Assembly (NCBI GenBank): GCA_013396995.1
Contig: VWZP01007927.1
Coordinates: 1 to 64,000 of the forward strand
Origin: Dicaeum eximium
Lineage: Eukaryota > Chordata > Aves > Passeriformes > Dicaeidae
Reading direction: 5' to 3'
DNA: 64,000 nucleotides
The translations under genes and the position numbers were made by a program. The notes below the pieces were generated by a model that searched no databases, was not told the origin of the DNA, and saw nothing but the letters and a program-made list of their open reading frames with translations. Positions 1 through 11,789 of the stretch are shown piece by piece (the stretch's first letter is position 1; each line of letters begins with the position of its first letter).

Positions 1-2
1 AG

Positions 3-107
3 GTGACGGAGGAGAGCCTGCAGGCCGACAGCGGGGCCGACTGCGTCAGCCTGGAGCTCAGGGCGGCCGACGGCGCCCTCGTCACGCTCACGGCGGATTT
101 CAGACAG
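3..107 (+). CDS. OAF: OAF exon 1 (partial)
   Basis: Coding from the window edge through ADFRQ, with donor CAG|GTACGG at 108. It ends in phase 0. Bases 1-2 are the end of the preceding codon. Codon use is strongly GC-rich, as expected for a CpG-island first exon. A 39-bp minisatellite begins within about 10 bases of the donor. Confidence 0.9.
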
Positions 108-3100
108 GTACGGGCCGGGAGAGAGCATCCCGGGGGAGTTCGGGCAGGGATCGAGCTGGGGAGGGCATCCCCGGGGAGTTCGGATTTATATGGAGCGAGG
201 AGAGCATCCCCGGGGGATTCAGACCCATATGGAGCGAGGAGAGCATCCCCGGGGGTTCGGGCAGGGATCGAGCTGGGGAGAGCATCCCCGGGGAGTTCAG
301 ACCCATATGGAGCGAGGAGAGCATCCCCGGGGAGTTTAGACCGATAGGGAGCGAGGAAAGCATTCCCGGGGGTTTTGGGTAAGAACGGGACTGGGAGAGC
401 AACCCCGAGGAGTTCAGACTGATATGGAGCGAGGAGAGCATCCCCGGGGGTTTCGGATAAGAACGGGACTGGGAGAGCATCCCCGGGGTCCCGCGGTGGC
501 TCCCGGCGGGGCTGGAGAAGGGAAAAGGCTGCGGGATGGGAGCGCTGCCCCTGGCACCTCGCGGGAGGGTCTGCTCAGGGCTTTTTGTGCGCTCTGTGGG
601 TGCTTTTTGTGGGATGAGCGCTGGGCATGGCGATCCTCCCCGTCCTCCTTCCAGATCCGAGTCCATCCCAACTCGGAAGCTGGAGAATCTTGACTGGGGG
701 GTCCAGGAGTCAGAATTGTTTCAGAGGCGTGGAAGGACCCTCGGAATGCGCAGGGAAGAGTCCATCCATCCTCTCGCACCGTCGGGGGCTTTGTTTGAGC
801 TCTCCCGCCCAGCTCCAGGACAGTTAACCAGGCTGGCTGTCCCCAGCCGTGTCACACCCGTGCCCGGGGCTGCCTCCACGCTGGGAACAGATCCCAGTGG
901 GGACCGGAGCAGTTTCCCAGCTGAGCTCTGATGCTCCTGGCTGAGTTGTGAGCAGCGCAGTTTGCACAATTCCTCGCAGTTTTGCACAATTCCTGGCAGT
1001 TTTGCACAATTCCTGGCAGTTTTGCGTGGCAGGCTCAGCACAGCCAGGCAGGCAGCGGGGTCAGGGCTGGGTTAGGCTGGGTTGGGCTGGGGAGATCTCG
1101 GGGTCTTGGCTCTGCTGTGGGGGTGTCCTGGCTCTGCTGGACTCTGGGATATCTCTGTCCATGATGCCACGGGGTGCAGTGAATCCCGCAGATGGGCTCC
1201 TGCTGTCTTTGGGGGCTGCTGTCCGTGGGGCTGAGCACAGCCCTGCTGCACAGCCCCAAGTGCAGGATGCTGCTCAGCAGAAGCCCCAAATCCCACACGT
1301 TTGGAGGTGCCAAGCCTGGCTGGATTCCGGGAACTCCCTCCCCAGTGCCCAGAAGAGCACCTTGCCTGTGTTATCTTCATTCCATCCCCTGTCCCAGCTG
1401 CTTGCTCGGGTGGACTTTGCTTTGCAGCACGAGGAAGCCCAGAGCCACGAGATAGGGAGGTGATGTGTCCCAGCCTGCTGTGAACCTTGGAGCCTTTTTG
1501 CCAGGGATTGTTCTGGTGCCTCTTCCCCTTTCAATCTCAGTCCCTCAGATGTCCCTTTTTCCCCTCTGAGGTGCCAGCAGAAGCCGTGGTGATTTTGGAG
1601 GTGGTGGCATGTTTCAAATACTCCAGCACATGTGCAGGGACTGACTCCTATTAAAGAAAATATTCAATAATTGCAAGCCACGGCACAGCAGGGAAGTTAG
1701 GAAGGTCTCTGAAGCCTGAGGATTGCAAACTCGCACATTTCCAGGCAAGGAAAATCCAAATTCACTACAGGCAAGTCCTTTGGGAATCTGGGATGTGACC
1801 TGTGCTGAGCTGGTGATTTTTTCAGCATTTTTCACCTTCTTCAGCTCTTCTGAGAGCTCAGAGCTCACCCACAAACCCGAGTGAGTGTGTGTTCCATCTT
1901 CTCTCCCTCCCATCCTTATTAGAGCTGAGTTTCTTTTGGTTTGGGGGTCTCTGGAGGTGTTCTGAGCCCACAGGGTAAATCCTGAGCTCCCCAGCCCCTT
2001 CTGATGGTCCCTGGAGGGCTTTGCAAGCATCCCACTTGCAGGAGTGCATTCCTGATCCTCACTTTTAGGGCAGCTGGGGCCTGACTCTCTCTGCTCTGCA
2101 GATTTACTGGAAAATAGCTGGGAAAAGGCAGTAAAGGAGCAGGGAGCTGGCTTTGTGGTGAGGTGAGTAATGTGTGAGCAGGCAGCAGCCTGGCCGGGCT
2201 TCCCCCTCTGACCTGCTCCAGCTGCACCCAGACAGTTCCCTGCTCTGCCCTCTCCCCGAAATTACACAACTTCTGCCTGCACCGAGGCTCCTGAGCTTCT
2301 GAGCGTTCCCAAAAGCAGCTGGGGTTGTTGGGCTGCTGCCCTTGAGCCTGATGATGTGGCCAGGATGCTGGGGTTTTTCCACAAATGATTTTTCCACTCC
2401 TCTGGCTTCAACTGCAGGGGGTTCGTCCAAAGTCAGGGGTTTATTTGCTTTTTTTTTTTTTTTTTTCTTTTCTTCTCTGCTGGCAATTTGTGGTTGCCAG
2501 ACCAGGGGTTGGAGAAGAAAGGAGCTAAATGAGATCATTGTTCGTTGCTTTGCTCTGACACTGGTGGGACTTGAGCAGTGCCTGGGGCTTCCACAGGGCT
2601 GGGATTTTCTTTGCTCTTCCACCCCTGCCTGCCTCCAGAGCTGGACCTGGAGGAGCTGTGTCCTCAGAGCACACCAGGTTATTTTCTTTTTGGTCAGAGT
2701 TCAAACTGGGACTCGACGTTTTCTGGGCAGAGCAGGGGTGACCCTTTCTTTTCTTGCAGTTTGAAAGAAATGAAAACTCTTCTTTTTCTGTGGTCAGGCA
2801 TAAAATGCATTGCAAAAAATAACGAGGGGGCTCAGCAAGCCTGAATGTTGTGTGTGATTGGAGTGGGGTGATGTTGCCAGTTGTTAAACACGCCTGAGAA
2901 CAAAGTGGGTGGTTTTATTTCAAGGTCAGCACAAAGATACAGAGAAGTTTCTCTTCTCTTTTGGTTCCTGGAAAAGTTGGGGTTGGAAACACAAGGGAGG
3001 AAGCCTGGGTAGAGTTTTAACCCTTGTACTGCCAGTCCTTTCAGTGTTGATAAAGCTGCTGGGTGATGTTTTTGGGGTGATGCTGTCAGAATTTCCCCAT

Positions 3101-6100
3101 GCCACGTGTTAGGTGACAAATCACCAGGTGACACGGGAAATCTGACCACAGATTTCATCTGTGTGATTTGGAAAGTAGATTCTTCTCTGAACAAACACCA
3201 AAAGCAGGAAATGAGGGGCATTCAGGAGTATTTGGGAGGGCCCATTAAAACACCCTGGTGTTTATTACTCTGTGGAATCTTATTTATTGCTGAGAAAATG
3301 TGCTTTTTGTTCCCCCTCTCCCAGCACATCCTTGGTTTGCCTTTATAGATACATTAATATAAGAGGCAGCACAGCCAAATTCTCCATTCCAGCCATTTCC
3401 AGAGACAGAGGGGTTAAAATCAATCCCCACCTATTCAGGGCAGCTCAGCTGGCTGGACCCACGGTGTGGATGCAATACCAAGTTCCCTGTGCTGTGCAAA
3501 CTCATGGAATTCTGGCCAGCTGTGCTCGTTCCCTGGGGCAAAGGCTGCTGGCAGCGAGCAGAGCTGGGCCCAGCAGTGCTGGTGTCACCCCACGTCCCCA
3601 GCAGCACATCCTCCTCCCTGTGCCACTGCAAAGACAAAAATGGGTCCCCACAGCAGCACTGATGTCCTCAGGGGAGAGAAATTTGGCAGGAAAGCTGAAT
3701 GGGCTGCAGGGAGAAGGACTGAAATGATTTATTTCCCTGGGAACTGCTTTGCTCCACTCGCCGTGGAATCGTTGCTGGGCTGGGAGCTGGACCACACAGG
3801 CTCGTGAATCCCTGCTGGAATAAACCCCAGGAGGGGGGGTTGAGCTGCTCTCACCCCCCAGATGACAGCCCTGGCTGAGGACAGGGTGAGGAGGGAAGAA
3901 TTTGGATGATTTCCCTGCTCCTCCTTGGAAGTAGGAACAGGCAGCAGCGGGATTTTGGGAGCTGGGAGCGCTGATTTCCCTGCTGCCTTGAGGAGCTGCT
4001 GGGGCTGGGTGTCCCCTGGAGGGTTTGTCACCCAAAGCCCAAGCTCAGCTGTCACTGCAGGCACTCAGGGCTGAAGGTTCCCCACATCCCTGCCCTGAGT
4101 TCATCTGGAGAGTCCCTGCTCTGCTCTGCTCTGCTGGGGCTTGTTCCCTGCTGGGAAATCCTACAGGAACCCAGAGTTAAAGGTTCTTGTTCCCTTCTGG
4201 GAAATCCTGCAGGAATTAAAGGTTCTTGTTCCCTGCTGGAAAATTCTGCAGGAACCCAGAGTTAAAGGTTCTTGTTCCCTTCTGGGAAATCCTGCAGGAA
4301 CCCAGAGTTAAAGGTTCTTGTTCCCTTCTGGGAAATCCTGCAGGAGTTAAAGGTTCTTGTTCCCTGCTGGGAAATCCTGCAGGAATTAAAGGTTCTTGTT
4401 CCCTGCTGGAAAATCCTGCAGGAATTAAAGGTTCTTGTTCCCTGCTGGAAAATTCTGCAGGAGCCCAGAGTTAAAGGTTCTTGTTCCCTTCTGGGAAATC
4501 CTGCAGGAGTTAAAGGTTCTTGTTCCCTGCTGGGAAATCCTGCAGGAATTAAAGGTTCTTGTTCCCTGCTGGAAAATCCTGCAGGAACCCAGAGTTAAAG
4601 GTTCTTGTTCCCTTCTGGGAAATCCTGCAGGAACCCAGAGTTAAAGGTTCTTGTTCCCTTCTGGGAAATCCTGCAGGAACCCAGAGTTAAAGGTTCTTGT
4701 TCCCTTCTGGGAAATCCTGCAGGAACCCAGAGTTAAAGGTTCTTGTTCCCTTCTGGGAAATCCTGCAGGAACCCAGAGTTAAAGGTTCTTGTTCCCTTCT
4801 GGGAAATCCTGCAGGAACCCAGGGTGAAAGGTTCTTGTTCCCTTCTGGGAAATCCTGCAGGAACCCAGAGTTAAAGGTTCTTGTTCCCTTCTGAGAAATC
4901 CTGCAGGAACCCAGGGTGAAAGGCTCTTGTTCCCTGCTGGGAAATCCTGCAGGAACCCAGAGTTAAAGGTTCTTGTTCCCTGCTGGGAAATCCTGCTCTT
5001 TCCCTGTGGAATCTTTTTTAAGCAGCATGGTTTGGTTCTTGCTCCACCTGGGGTTGCAGGGGGAGAGGGATCAAAGCCAAGCAAGGATTTGGGACAGAGC
5101 AGGGGAAAGAAGAGGCTGATTTTGCTCAGGACAGAGTGGTCACTGCAAGGTCCACTTTGGCTTTGCTCAGAGCCAGGTAAAGGTGGGATGTCCCCCCTCA
5201 GAGCAACAGGAGCCTGATCCTTGGAAAAACAGCTTTTTTAAAGCTGTTTCAATGCTGGCAACCCAGCCTGTCCCAGTGCATCTCCCTTGGTGTCAGCAAA
5301 TGCTCTGGAAATCCCTGGCACCTGGAGTTTGGGCAGAGGGAGTTGTGAATTGCTGGTCTGAGGAGGAAAGAGCCGGCTGGCTGAAGGCTAATTCCTAAAT
5401 AGATGGATCAGGAGGATTAATCAGCTGCTCAGCATGTTCTCATTTTACAAAAATTGCCTCCAACCTGGGAAGTGCTGCGCTGTTTTTAATCTCCTGCCTG
5501 TGGAGGTTTTCGGCCTGAATGCAAAACGTGGCTATCCCTGCTCGCTTTTCCCAGACTGTTCAAAGGGAATTAGAATTAAATCCGCAGCTGAGGAATATGC
5601 CAGAGTCAGCTCCTGGTTTTAGTCCACTCATCCATGGGCCCTGCATGCTGGGGGAGCTCCCAGCTGGAAACTGGGAGGCAGCTGGACCAAATGTGGATGG
5701 GGAATCTGGGTTGTTCCAGTGGTGCCAGGGCCTCAGTGGGACATCTCCCCATTAAATGCCCTGGAAAAAAAGTAGTGGTTCCATAGCAATTTCGCAGGAA
5801 TTTTTGGAATCTCTTTCTTCTCAAGCCTCCTCTGTGCCCTGCTCTTGGCTGGTGCAGTCAAGAATTGCACCAGCAAGATGATTTCTCCCATCCTGGGGGT
5901 GGAAATGCTGTTCCTGCAGCTGTCCAGATGTGCACTGAATGGCATTCCCGTTGCTCTTCTGGGCATGGGAGAGAAGGCAGGAAATAAACAGTGGGCTCAG
6001 TGAGCAGGAAAGCTCAGCTGGAAAAGAGAAATCCCTTCTGGGGCAGAGAGAGGCTGGGAGAGGCCAAGGCAGCGAGGCTCCAGCAGGAGCAGCTCAGGAG

Positions 6101-9100
6101 AGGGGGATTTGAGCAGCTCTGCCTGCTGCTCTCCAGCCTCAGGAGGGGCCAAAGGCAGGGGCTGCTCTCCCTGCCCCAGTCCTGCTCAGCCCCTGGACTG
6201 GGATGGGCTGGCACCAAGGGGTGGCACATTCCCACCAGGGCACCGATGCCCCTGGAGCCAGAGCCAGGGCTTGATCCCTGCAAAGAAATCAGGGCTTGGT
6301 GCCAGAGCAGGACAGGGAGGCTTTGCTGTTGACCAAGGAATTCTGTGACTCTACATGAAATAACTGTGACTGATGTCCAAGAAAATCCTGCTCCTGGTTC
6401 TGGACAGGACTGCAATCCATGCCATGTAAAATGGCAAAATTAGTGACCTGGACAGAAAAGGAAGTTGGCTGCAGCTGATCATAATGGCTCCTTCTGCCTT
6501 TAACAATTTCAGTTTCACTTCTGTTCCACATGTTCAGGCATCAGTAACTTTTTCTCCTGGATGCCACTTGTCAAGAAGCAAGCAAGGCAAGGCAGCAGAG
6601 GAAATTTGGGGCTGCTTACTCAGTCAGGCATGAAGATAATGGCTGTGTGATATTTGCTCAACAAAACCCAACGAGGTTCCTTGGAGCTTTGCTTCCCTTC
6701 TTGGGAAAGCACAGAAACCTCAGCTGTTGGGTGTGGGATGGGACCTGGCAGCAATTTGTCCTTGCCACAGTGGGATTGTGGAAACCCTTCATTCATACAG
6801 ACACCAGGGATCCTGCTGCAGGCTTTGGGGTGGGATTGGAGCTGGGACCACACCCCTGTGCTCAGCTAGCACAAGTATGAGACCTTTGGCTTTGTTGTAG
6901 GGCTTGAACCTTTCTCTTTGACCCTGACCTCTCCGTTCACCTCGCTGATGCCAAAGATTTGCAGCTCTCACTCTTGTTATTTCTCTCTGTGTCAGGAGGT
7001 GAAGATTTTCCGTGCCTTAATCCTCGGGGAGCTGGAGAGGGGCCAGAGCCAGTTCCAGGCTCTGTGCTTTGTGACCCGGCTGCACCGCAACGAGATCATC
7101 CCCAGCGAGTCCATGGCCAAGCTGCGCCAGGTACGGCCCCTGCTCCCGCCCAGCCAGGAATTCCCAGACTCATCCTGCCTGGATGCCCTTCCCAGGCACC
7201 TGCCTGGCTGCTCAGCTCTTCGACCCACCCCTGACCACCCCTCCTGCAGGAGGGATTTGGTGTTAAACTGAGTTCATCAGTGGTATTGATCAGTTCTAGT
7301 AAGGACCTGAGGTTTAGTCGAGCCTCGTTTGTGTCGTGGTTTAGTTGAGTCTGGTTTGTGTCAGGGGTGGGTGAGTGGCTGTGAAAATCCCTGCCCCAGT
7401 GGAGGCAGTGCTGATCTGGGACCATTTATCAGGACAAAACACAGAGAAACCACTGTGGTATTGATAAATGCTAGATTTCTGAATTTCCTACTGCAAGCCT
7501 GCTAGGTTCTTCCTTCCCAAGGGAAAGCTCCCACTTTCCCAGCAAAAATTCTCTAAACATCTCTCTGAGCTGTGTTCCTTCTCAAGGCCACAGGTGTTGT
7601 TTTTCTGTTCTTGGTGTTGTTTTTCTGTTCTGTCCCCACAGCTTGGGAGATCTGGGTTCTCTCACTTAACCAGTGGAAATGGGGAGCTGGTCTGGGTTAC
7701 CAGCCAGTCAATTTAGTATTGTAAAGAGTGTTCCACTTGTATAGCTAGACTAAGCTAAGAATAAGCTGAGCTAAGCTAAGCTAGGACCTTCTGAAATAAG
7801 TAATAAGCCATAAGCTTCAGCCTTCTGATATCATGGAGCCATTCCTAATAAAGCCTTCTGATTCTAAGACCTGAGATGGAGTCTGTGCCTGCCCCTGAGG
7901 GAAGCTACCACAAATGATGACCCCTCGTGAAAGAACCACCACAAAACCACCCCAGGGAAGGGTAAAACATCGTGGTTTCAGTCCCAGCAGGTTGTTTAAA
8001 GTGCCTCTCACACAGGCAGCATGAGGTCTGTTCTCAGATCTGGTGTAAGGAGTAAGGTGCACCCAGGAGTGAAGCCCTGATGGTTTCCTCTGCAGAAAAA
8101 CCCCCGGACAGTGAGGCAGGCAGAGGAGGTGCGAGGTTTGGAGCATCTCAGCATGGACGTGGCTGTGAACTTCAGCAAGGCAGCGCAGCTGAGCTCCCAC
8201 ATCCACAACGTCTGCGCGGAGGCCAAGGAGGCCATCTACACCCGGGAGGAGGATGTCAGGTTCTGGCTGGAGAAAGGTGAGTGCCCGTGGGTGTCCCTGG
8301 AGCTGCTGGGATGGCTCCTGCCAGGTTTCTGGGGATCAGCACCCATTGTTTTGGCTCTCAGGCACGTGTGTCACCCTGCCTGTGTGTTAGCAGATCTCAC
8401 TCTTCTTGCTGCTGCTCCCCAGGTGAACCTAATTTGGGATTTTAAAAGTAACCTTTCACCTGCTCCACCACCCAGAGGAAAGAAGTTGGTTTTGTGTCTT
8501 TTGGCTTACTCTGCTCGGGGTTTTTTGTTCTCCTGTGGTTCCTATTCAATTGAAGTCCCTGGGGATGCTCTGTCCAACCTCCTCCTTGACCTGGGGACTG
8601 TGCAGAGATACCAGAGCTGGCTTTGGTGGCTGTCTCCTGATGCCTGTTCACCCTGAGGGATGCCTGTTAGAGGTGCTGCCAGACCTTGCTTTCCTTGGGG
8701 TCTTTTGCTCTCCCCTGGCTCCCATTCAGATTTAAACGCCAGAAACTCCTGGAAACTCTCTGTCCAACCTCCTCCTCAGCCTGGGGGCCATGTGGAGATG
8801 GCTGTGTCTGTCCTTTGTCTCCCCTCCATCCTGAGCGCTGTCTATGCTTGCTTCTGCAGGGGTGGACAGCTCCACATTCAAGGTGCTGCCGCAGGGCTCG
8901 GACCTGCCAGACCTTGCTTTCCTTGGGGTTTTTAATTTCTCCTGTGGTTCCCACTCAGATTTAAATCCCAACAGCCCCTGGAAACGTGGTCCAACCTCCT
9001 CCTCAGCCTGGGGGCCATGTGGGGATGGCTCTGTCTGTTGTTTTTTGGCTCTGTCCTTTAGCTCCCCTCCATCCTGAGCTCTGTGTTCTTGCTCCCCAGG

Positions 9101-9753
9101 GGTGGACGGCTCCATGTTCGAGGTGCTGCCGCGGGGCTCAGACCTGCCAGACCTTGCTTTCCTTGGGGTTTTTTATTTCTCCTGTAGCTCCCACTCCTCC
9201 TCCTCATCTTGGGGCCCATGTGGGGATGGTTTTGCTGGCTCTCCCCTCCATCCTGACCTCTGTGTGTGCTTGCTCCCCAGGGCTGGACGGCTCCATGTTC
9301 AAGGTGCCGCTGCAGGGCTCGGACCTGCCGGACTTTGCTTTCCTTGGGGTTTTTTATTTCTCCTGTAGCTCTCACTCTTCTTCCTCAGCCTGGGGGCTGT
9401 GTGGGGATGACTTTGTCTGTCCTTTGGCTCTGTCCTTTGGCTCCCCTCCATCCTGAGCTCCGTGTTCTTGCTCCCCAGGGCTGGACGGCTCCATGTTCAA
9501 GGTGCTGCCGCGGGGCTCGGACGTGCCGGAGCTGCAGGGCTGCAGGCTGTGCCAGGACCGCTGGAAGCCCTGCGTGTGCAGCTACTCGCTGAGCATCGAG
9601 TGGTACCCCTGCATGCTCAAGTACTGCAGGAGCCGCGACGCCGCGGGCAGGGTGTCCTCCTACAAGTGCGGCATCCGCAGCTGCCAGAAGGGCTACACCT
9701 TCCACTACTACGTGCCTCAGAAGCAGCTCTGCCTCTGGGATGAGGAAACCTAG
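3..9753 (+). CDS. OAF: OAF (out at first homolog), 5'-partial, four exons
   Basis: CDS is join(<3..107, 6996..7130, 8096..8276, 9479..9753). The 231 visible codons start at the V of VTEESLQADS. About 42 residues, including the signal peptide expected for this secreted family, lie upstream of the window. Human OAF is 273 aa as I recall it, so the visible part matches the expected remainder. Recognisable blocks are VKIFRALILGELE, FQALCFVTRLHRNEIIPSE, RQAEEVRGLEHL, NVCAEA and a cysteine-rich C-terminus (CRLCQD, KPCVC, YPCMLKYC, YKCGIRSCQ, CLWDEET). All junctions are GT-AG and the frame is kept (phases 0, 0, 1). Drosophila oaf is the founding member; the vertebrate protein is secreted and its molecular role is poorly known. 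Odd point: exon 4 is preceded by three decoy copies of its own acceptor and first codons (8860, 9100, 9281). Only the acceptor before 9479 reaches the conserved cysteine domain. Confidence 0.95.
115..500 (+). repeat. Minisatellite, about 39-bp unit, at the OAF exon 1 donor
   Basis: About nine imperfect units with the core GAGAGCATCCCCGGGG. They alternate between two subtypes, one with CAGACCCATATGGAGCGAG and one with a GGGCAGGGATCGAGCTGG or AAGAACGGGACTGG tail. The array starts within about 10 bases of the exon 1 splice donor. Confidence 0.9.
961..1026 (+). repeat. 20-bp tandem repeat, three units
   Basis: Three consecutive 20-bp units of TTTGCACAATTCCTGGCAGT, the first with one substitution. 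It lies in OAF intron 1. Confidence 0.9.
4141..4995 (+). repeat. Minisatellite of mixed 46-bp and 39-bp units
   Basis: About 19 units, each with CTGGGAAATCCTGCAGGA then TTAAAGGTTCTTGTTCCC. The short units lack seven bases of the AACCCAGAGTT segment. Long and short units are interleaved in blocks, which suggests unequal exchange of multi-unit segments. It is wholly inside OAF intron 1. Confidence 0.95.
6996..7130 (+). CDS. OAF: OAF exon 2
   Basis: 45 codons from EVKIF to AKLRQ. The acceptor is TGTGTCAG and the donor is CCAG|GTACGG at 7131. This is the most conserved part of the family (FRALILGELE...SQFQALCFVT). Confidence 0.95.
7131..8095 (+). other. OAF: OAF intron 2
   Basis: About 965 bp, roughly half occupied by a solo LTR (7454-7912). 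No other feature is seen. Confidence 0.8.
7454..7912 (+). mobile_element. Solo LTR of an endogenous retrovirus
   Basis: Begins TGTGGTA and ends TACCACA, perfect 7-bp inverted termini of the TG...CA type. An AATAAA (7847-7852) lies about 60 bp before the right end, as in the R/U5 part of an LTR. A GCTAAGCTAAGCTAG-type microsatellite sits in its middle. No internal retroviral sequence adjoins it, so it is a solo LTR. No clear target-site duplication is visible, and the family is not identified. Confidence 0.65.
8096..8276 (+). CDS. OAF: OAF exon 3
   Basis: 181 bp from KNPRTVRQAEE to FWLEK plus one base (phase 1). The acceptor is CTCTGCAG and the donor is AAAG|GTGAGT at 8277. Confidence 0.95.
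8660..9478 (+). repeat. OAF: Tandem copies of the OAF exon 4 acceptor and exon start
   Basis: Units of about 180-240 bp. Each has CTCCCCTCCATCCTGA, a pyrimidine-rich stretch, CAG|GG, then codons for G-(V/L)-D-(S/G)-S-x-F-K/E-V, then ACCTTGCTTTCCTTGGGGT and CTCC-rich filler. Acceptors fall at 8860, 9100, 9281 and 9479 (the real exon). A partial unit without an acceptor starts near 8667. The copied coding codons are still open. Confidence 0.9.
9479..9753 (+). CDS. OAF: OAF exon 4 (terminal coding exon)
   Basis: The acceptor is TGCTCCCCAG at 9469-9478. The exon completes G, reads LDGSMFKVLPRGSDVPE, continues into the cysteine-rich C-terminal domain and stops at TAG 9751-9753. It is the last of four tandem copies of this acceptor and exon start, and the only one followed by the conserved domain. 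Confidence 0.95.
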
Positions 9754-10960
9754 AGCCAGGCCAGCCTTCCCAGGGGTAGATCTCTGCCCCAGCGAGGAGC
9801 TGGCTGCTCTGAAGGAGGAATGCTGCTCACAGTGGTGCCTTGTGCTCTGTGCCTTTCCTTGTGGCCTCCCTGCCCGCTGCCCCGTGCTGTGCCGAGCCGG
9901 CTCAGCTCGCTGGCTGGTGATGCTCTGGCTCCCTGGAGCAGGAGGTGCAGCTTTTGGGGTGAAGCACAGGGAAAGGAGCTCAAAGGGGCACTTCCCAGCC
10001 TTGAGCTGAGCAGGAAGGGCGAGCATCTTGCTGACTGGGTTGCCAAACATCTCTGCCTCTGAAGAAGCCCCTTTGCTGTCACCTCCTCCTGACACAGCCA
10101 CGGGGAAACAGCCGGGTTTGGGAGCACAGCCCCTGAACAAGGAGGGTTTGAAGCCCACCCAAAGCAAGAGCCTGCCTGTAGCTTTTCCTAGTGCCTGACT
10201 GGCTGTTCTATCCCCCTGTGGATGGAAGGCACACCGGGGGGATATAGCCCAGCATCTCGTGCCCCTAACGGGCTGGTAATTAGGGCTTTAATTAATCCCT
10301 GCCTAGACTAGTGAAGGCCCAACTTTTTGTGTTGGTCTTGTGACTGTTCCACTGAGAAAGAAACATCCAGAGACTCGTGACTACCACCATAACCCTGTGG
10401 TGGCAAGGGGAGAGGAGGATCCCAGGTGGGTTTTGAAGAAGACAGGATTCTACATCCACGTCCAGTTTTATGTCCTGCTCTGCCAGCTATTCACAAGAAG
10501 CTCTTAAATTACTGTTCTGCTTTGCTGTGCCTTGGTTTCCCCCATATGTTAAACAGGGATGACACTGAAGTTGTCCTTGGCCCTGGAGTATTCCTGGAGG
10601 GATCAGATGAAAAGCACTGGAAGTGCTGCTTGGGTCTGTGTCCTTTTCCACTCAGATTAGGACAAGCACAGAGGGGAGAGAAGCTCTTGGGGTCTTTAGG
10701 AACCCCTGTGCCTCCTGGTGAAAAGCCTTCACAATGTGCCTTTTTGCTAAAATACAGGAATTTTTTGCAAAAGAAGAAAAAAAATAATTTGGTCACAATT
10801 ATTTTTGTATCGATCGCTTAAGGGGGTGGGGGGAGAAGGGAAAGGTATTTTAATATTGGAACATGAAGTAAAACACACTTGAAATGATTTTTTTTAAAAA
10901 AAAGCCAAATTATTTATCATTTGTAAGGTAAAATAAACTGATTTTTTTAAAGCATGCTTG
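9754..10960 (+). other. OAF: OAF 3' UTR
   Basis: Runs from the TAG stop to just beyond the AATAAA at 10,932. The last 250 bp are AT-rich, typical of a 3' end. An internal A/T-rich stretch with oligo-A (10,770-10,790) precedes it. No other gene is seen. Confidence 0.7.
10932..10937 (+). terminator. OAF: OAF polyadenylation signal
   Basis: Canonical AATAAA followed by a T-run and GTTTGTCTGTGC, a GT-rich downstream element. It is the first good candidate after the OAF stop codon. Confidence 0.7.
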
Positions 10961-11789
10961 GCCTAAAAGTTTGTCTGTGCATGATACTCTGTGTGTGAAT
11001 TCAGATTTGTTCCTTTATGGGTCTAAAACCTGCACCTGGTGAAGAGCCATGGACTGGGGGAGAACATGGGAGAATTTTTGAGTGGGCACCGTGAAGCTGC
11101 AGCTCAAACACCCATGGGGAGTGTTCAGACCCTGCATGGGGAGGGAGGTTTGGCTCATCCCACGCAGCTGTGGGAGCTTTGAGCTCGAGCTCTGCTGGGT
11201 GAACCCATCAGAACGAGCAGGTCCGGGGGGCTGGGGCTGCTTGAGGCTTCTCTGGGTGAATATTCCTGCCGAAATATTCCTGCTGAATATTCCTGCTGAA
11301 TTCCCCCGCAGCTCCAGCTGATGAGGGCAGCATTTAGGGTCAGGGTTAGGGCTGGGTTAGGCTTAGTTTAGCTCCAGCCCAGAGCTGCCGGTGGCTGCAG
11401 GAGGGAGAAGCGTGGAGCTCTGATTCCCCCTAGTGTGGGGAATGCAGGGATGGGGCGAGCACTCCCAGCATTTCTCCCAAAAATTCACCTTTTTCCGGGC
11501 AGGGGGAGCAGGGTTCGCTCTCTGCTGGCTCAGCTCCAGGACCCCGCGGGGTTTTGTCGCTGTTTTTGGGGTTAAAGCCAGCTCTGGGCTGGGATTCCAG
11601 AGGCCGCAGCCCATTCCAGGCACGGGGATGTTGGGATGGACCGGGGCTGGCTCCGGGAGAGCCGGGACTCATCCCACCAGGGCTCCGTGGGCTTTCCTGT
11701 GGAATTCCGAGGCTGTGGAGTGCCGGGAGCCGCTGCAGTTCCCCGGCCTCCAGCAGTGGGTGCTGGCGGAGCGCGGCTGTGCCGGGCCG

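Larger units (their letters stand above)
108..6995 (+). other. OAF: OAF intron 1
   Basis: About 6.9 kb with no convincing exon on either strand. It holds a 39-bp minisatellite next to the donor (115-500), a 20-bp triplicate (961-1020), a 46/39-bp minisatellite (4141-4995) and ordinary intronic sequence. The open frames in it come from repeats or chance. Confidence 0.8.

Noticed and set aside
9385..10167. Minus-strand reading frame of 260 codons opposite OAF exon 4
   Set aside because: Antisense shadow of the GC-rich OAF terminal exon; no independent gene signal.
11333..11372. TTAGGG-like bases suggesting an interstitial telomere repeat
   Set aside because: Only scattered GGGTTAGG-like bases; no tandem TTAGGG array.
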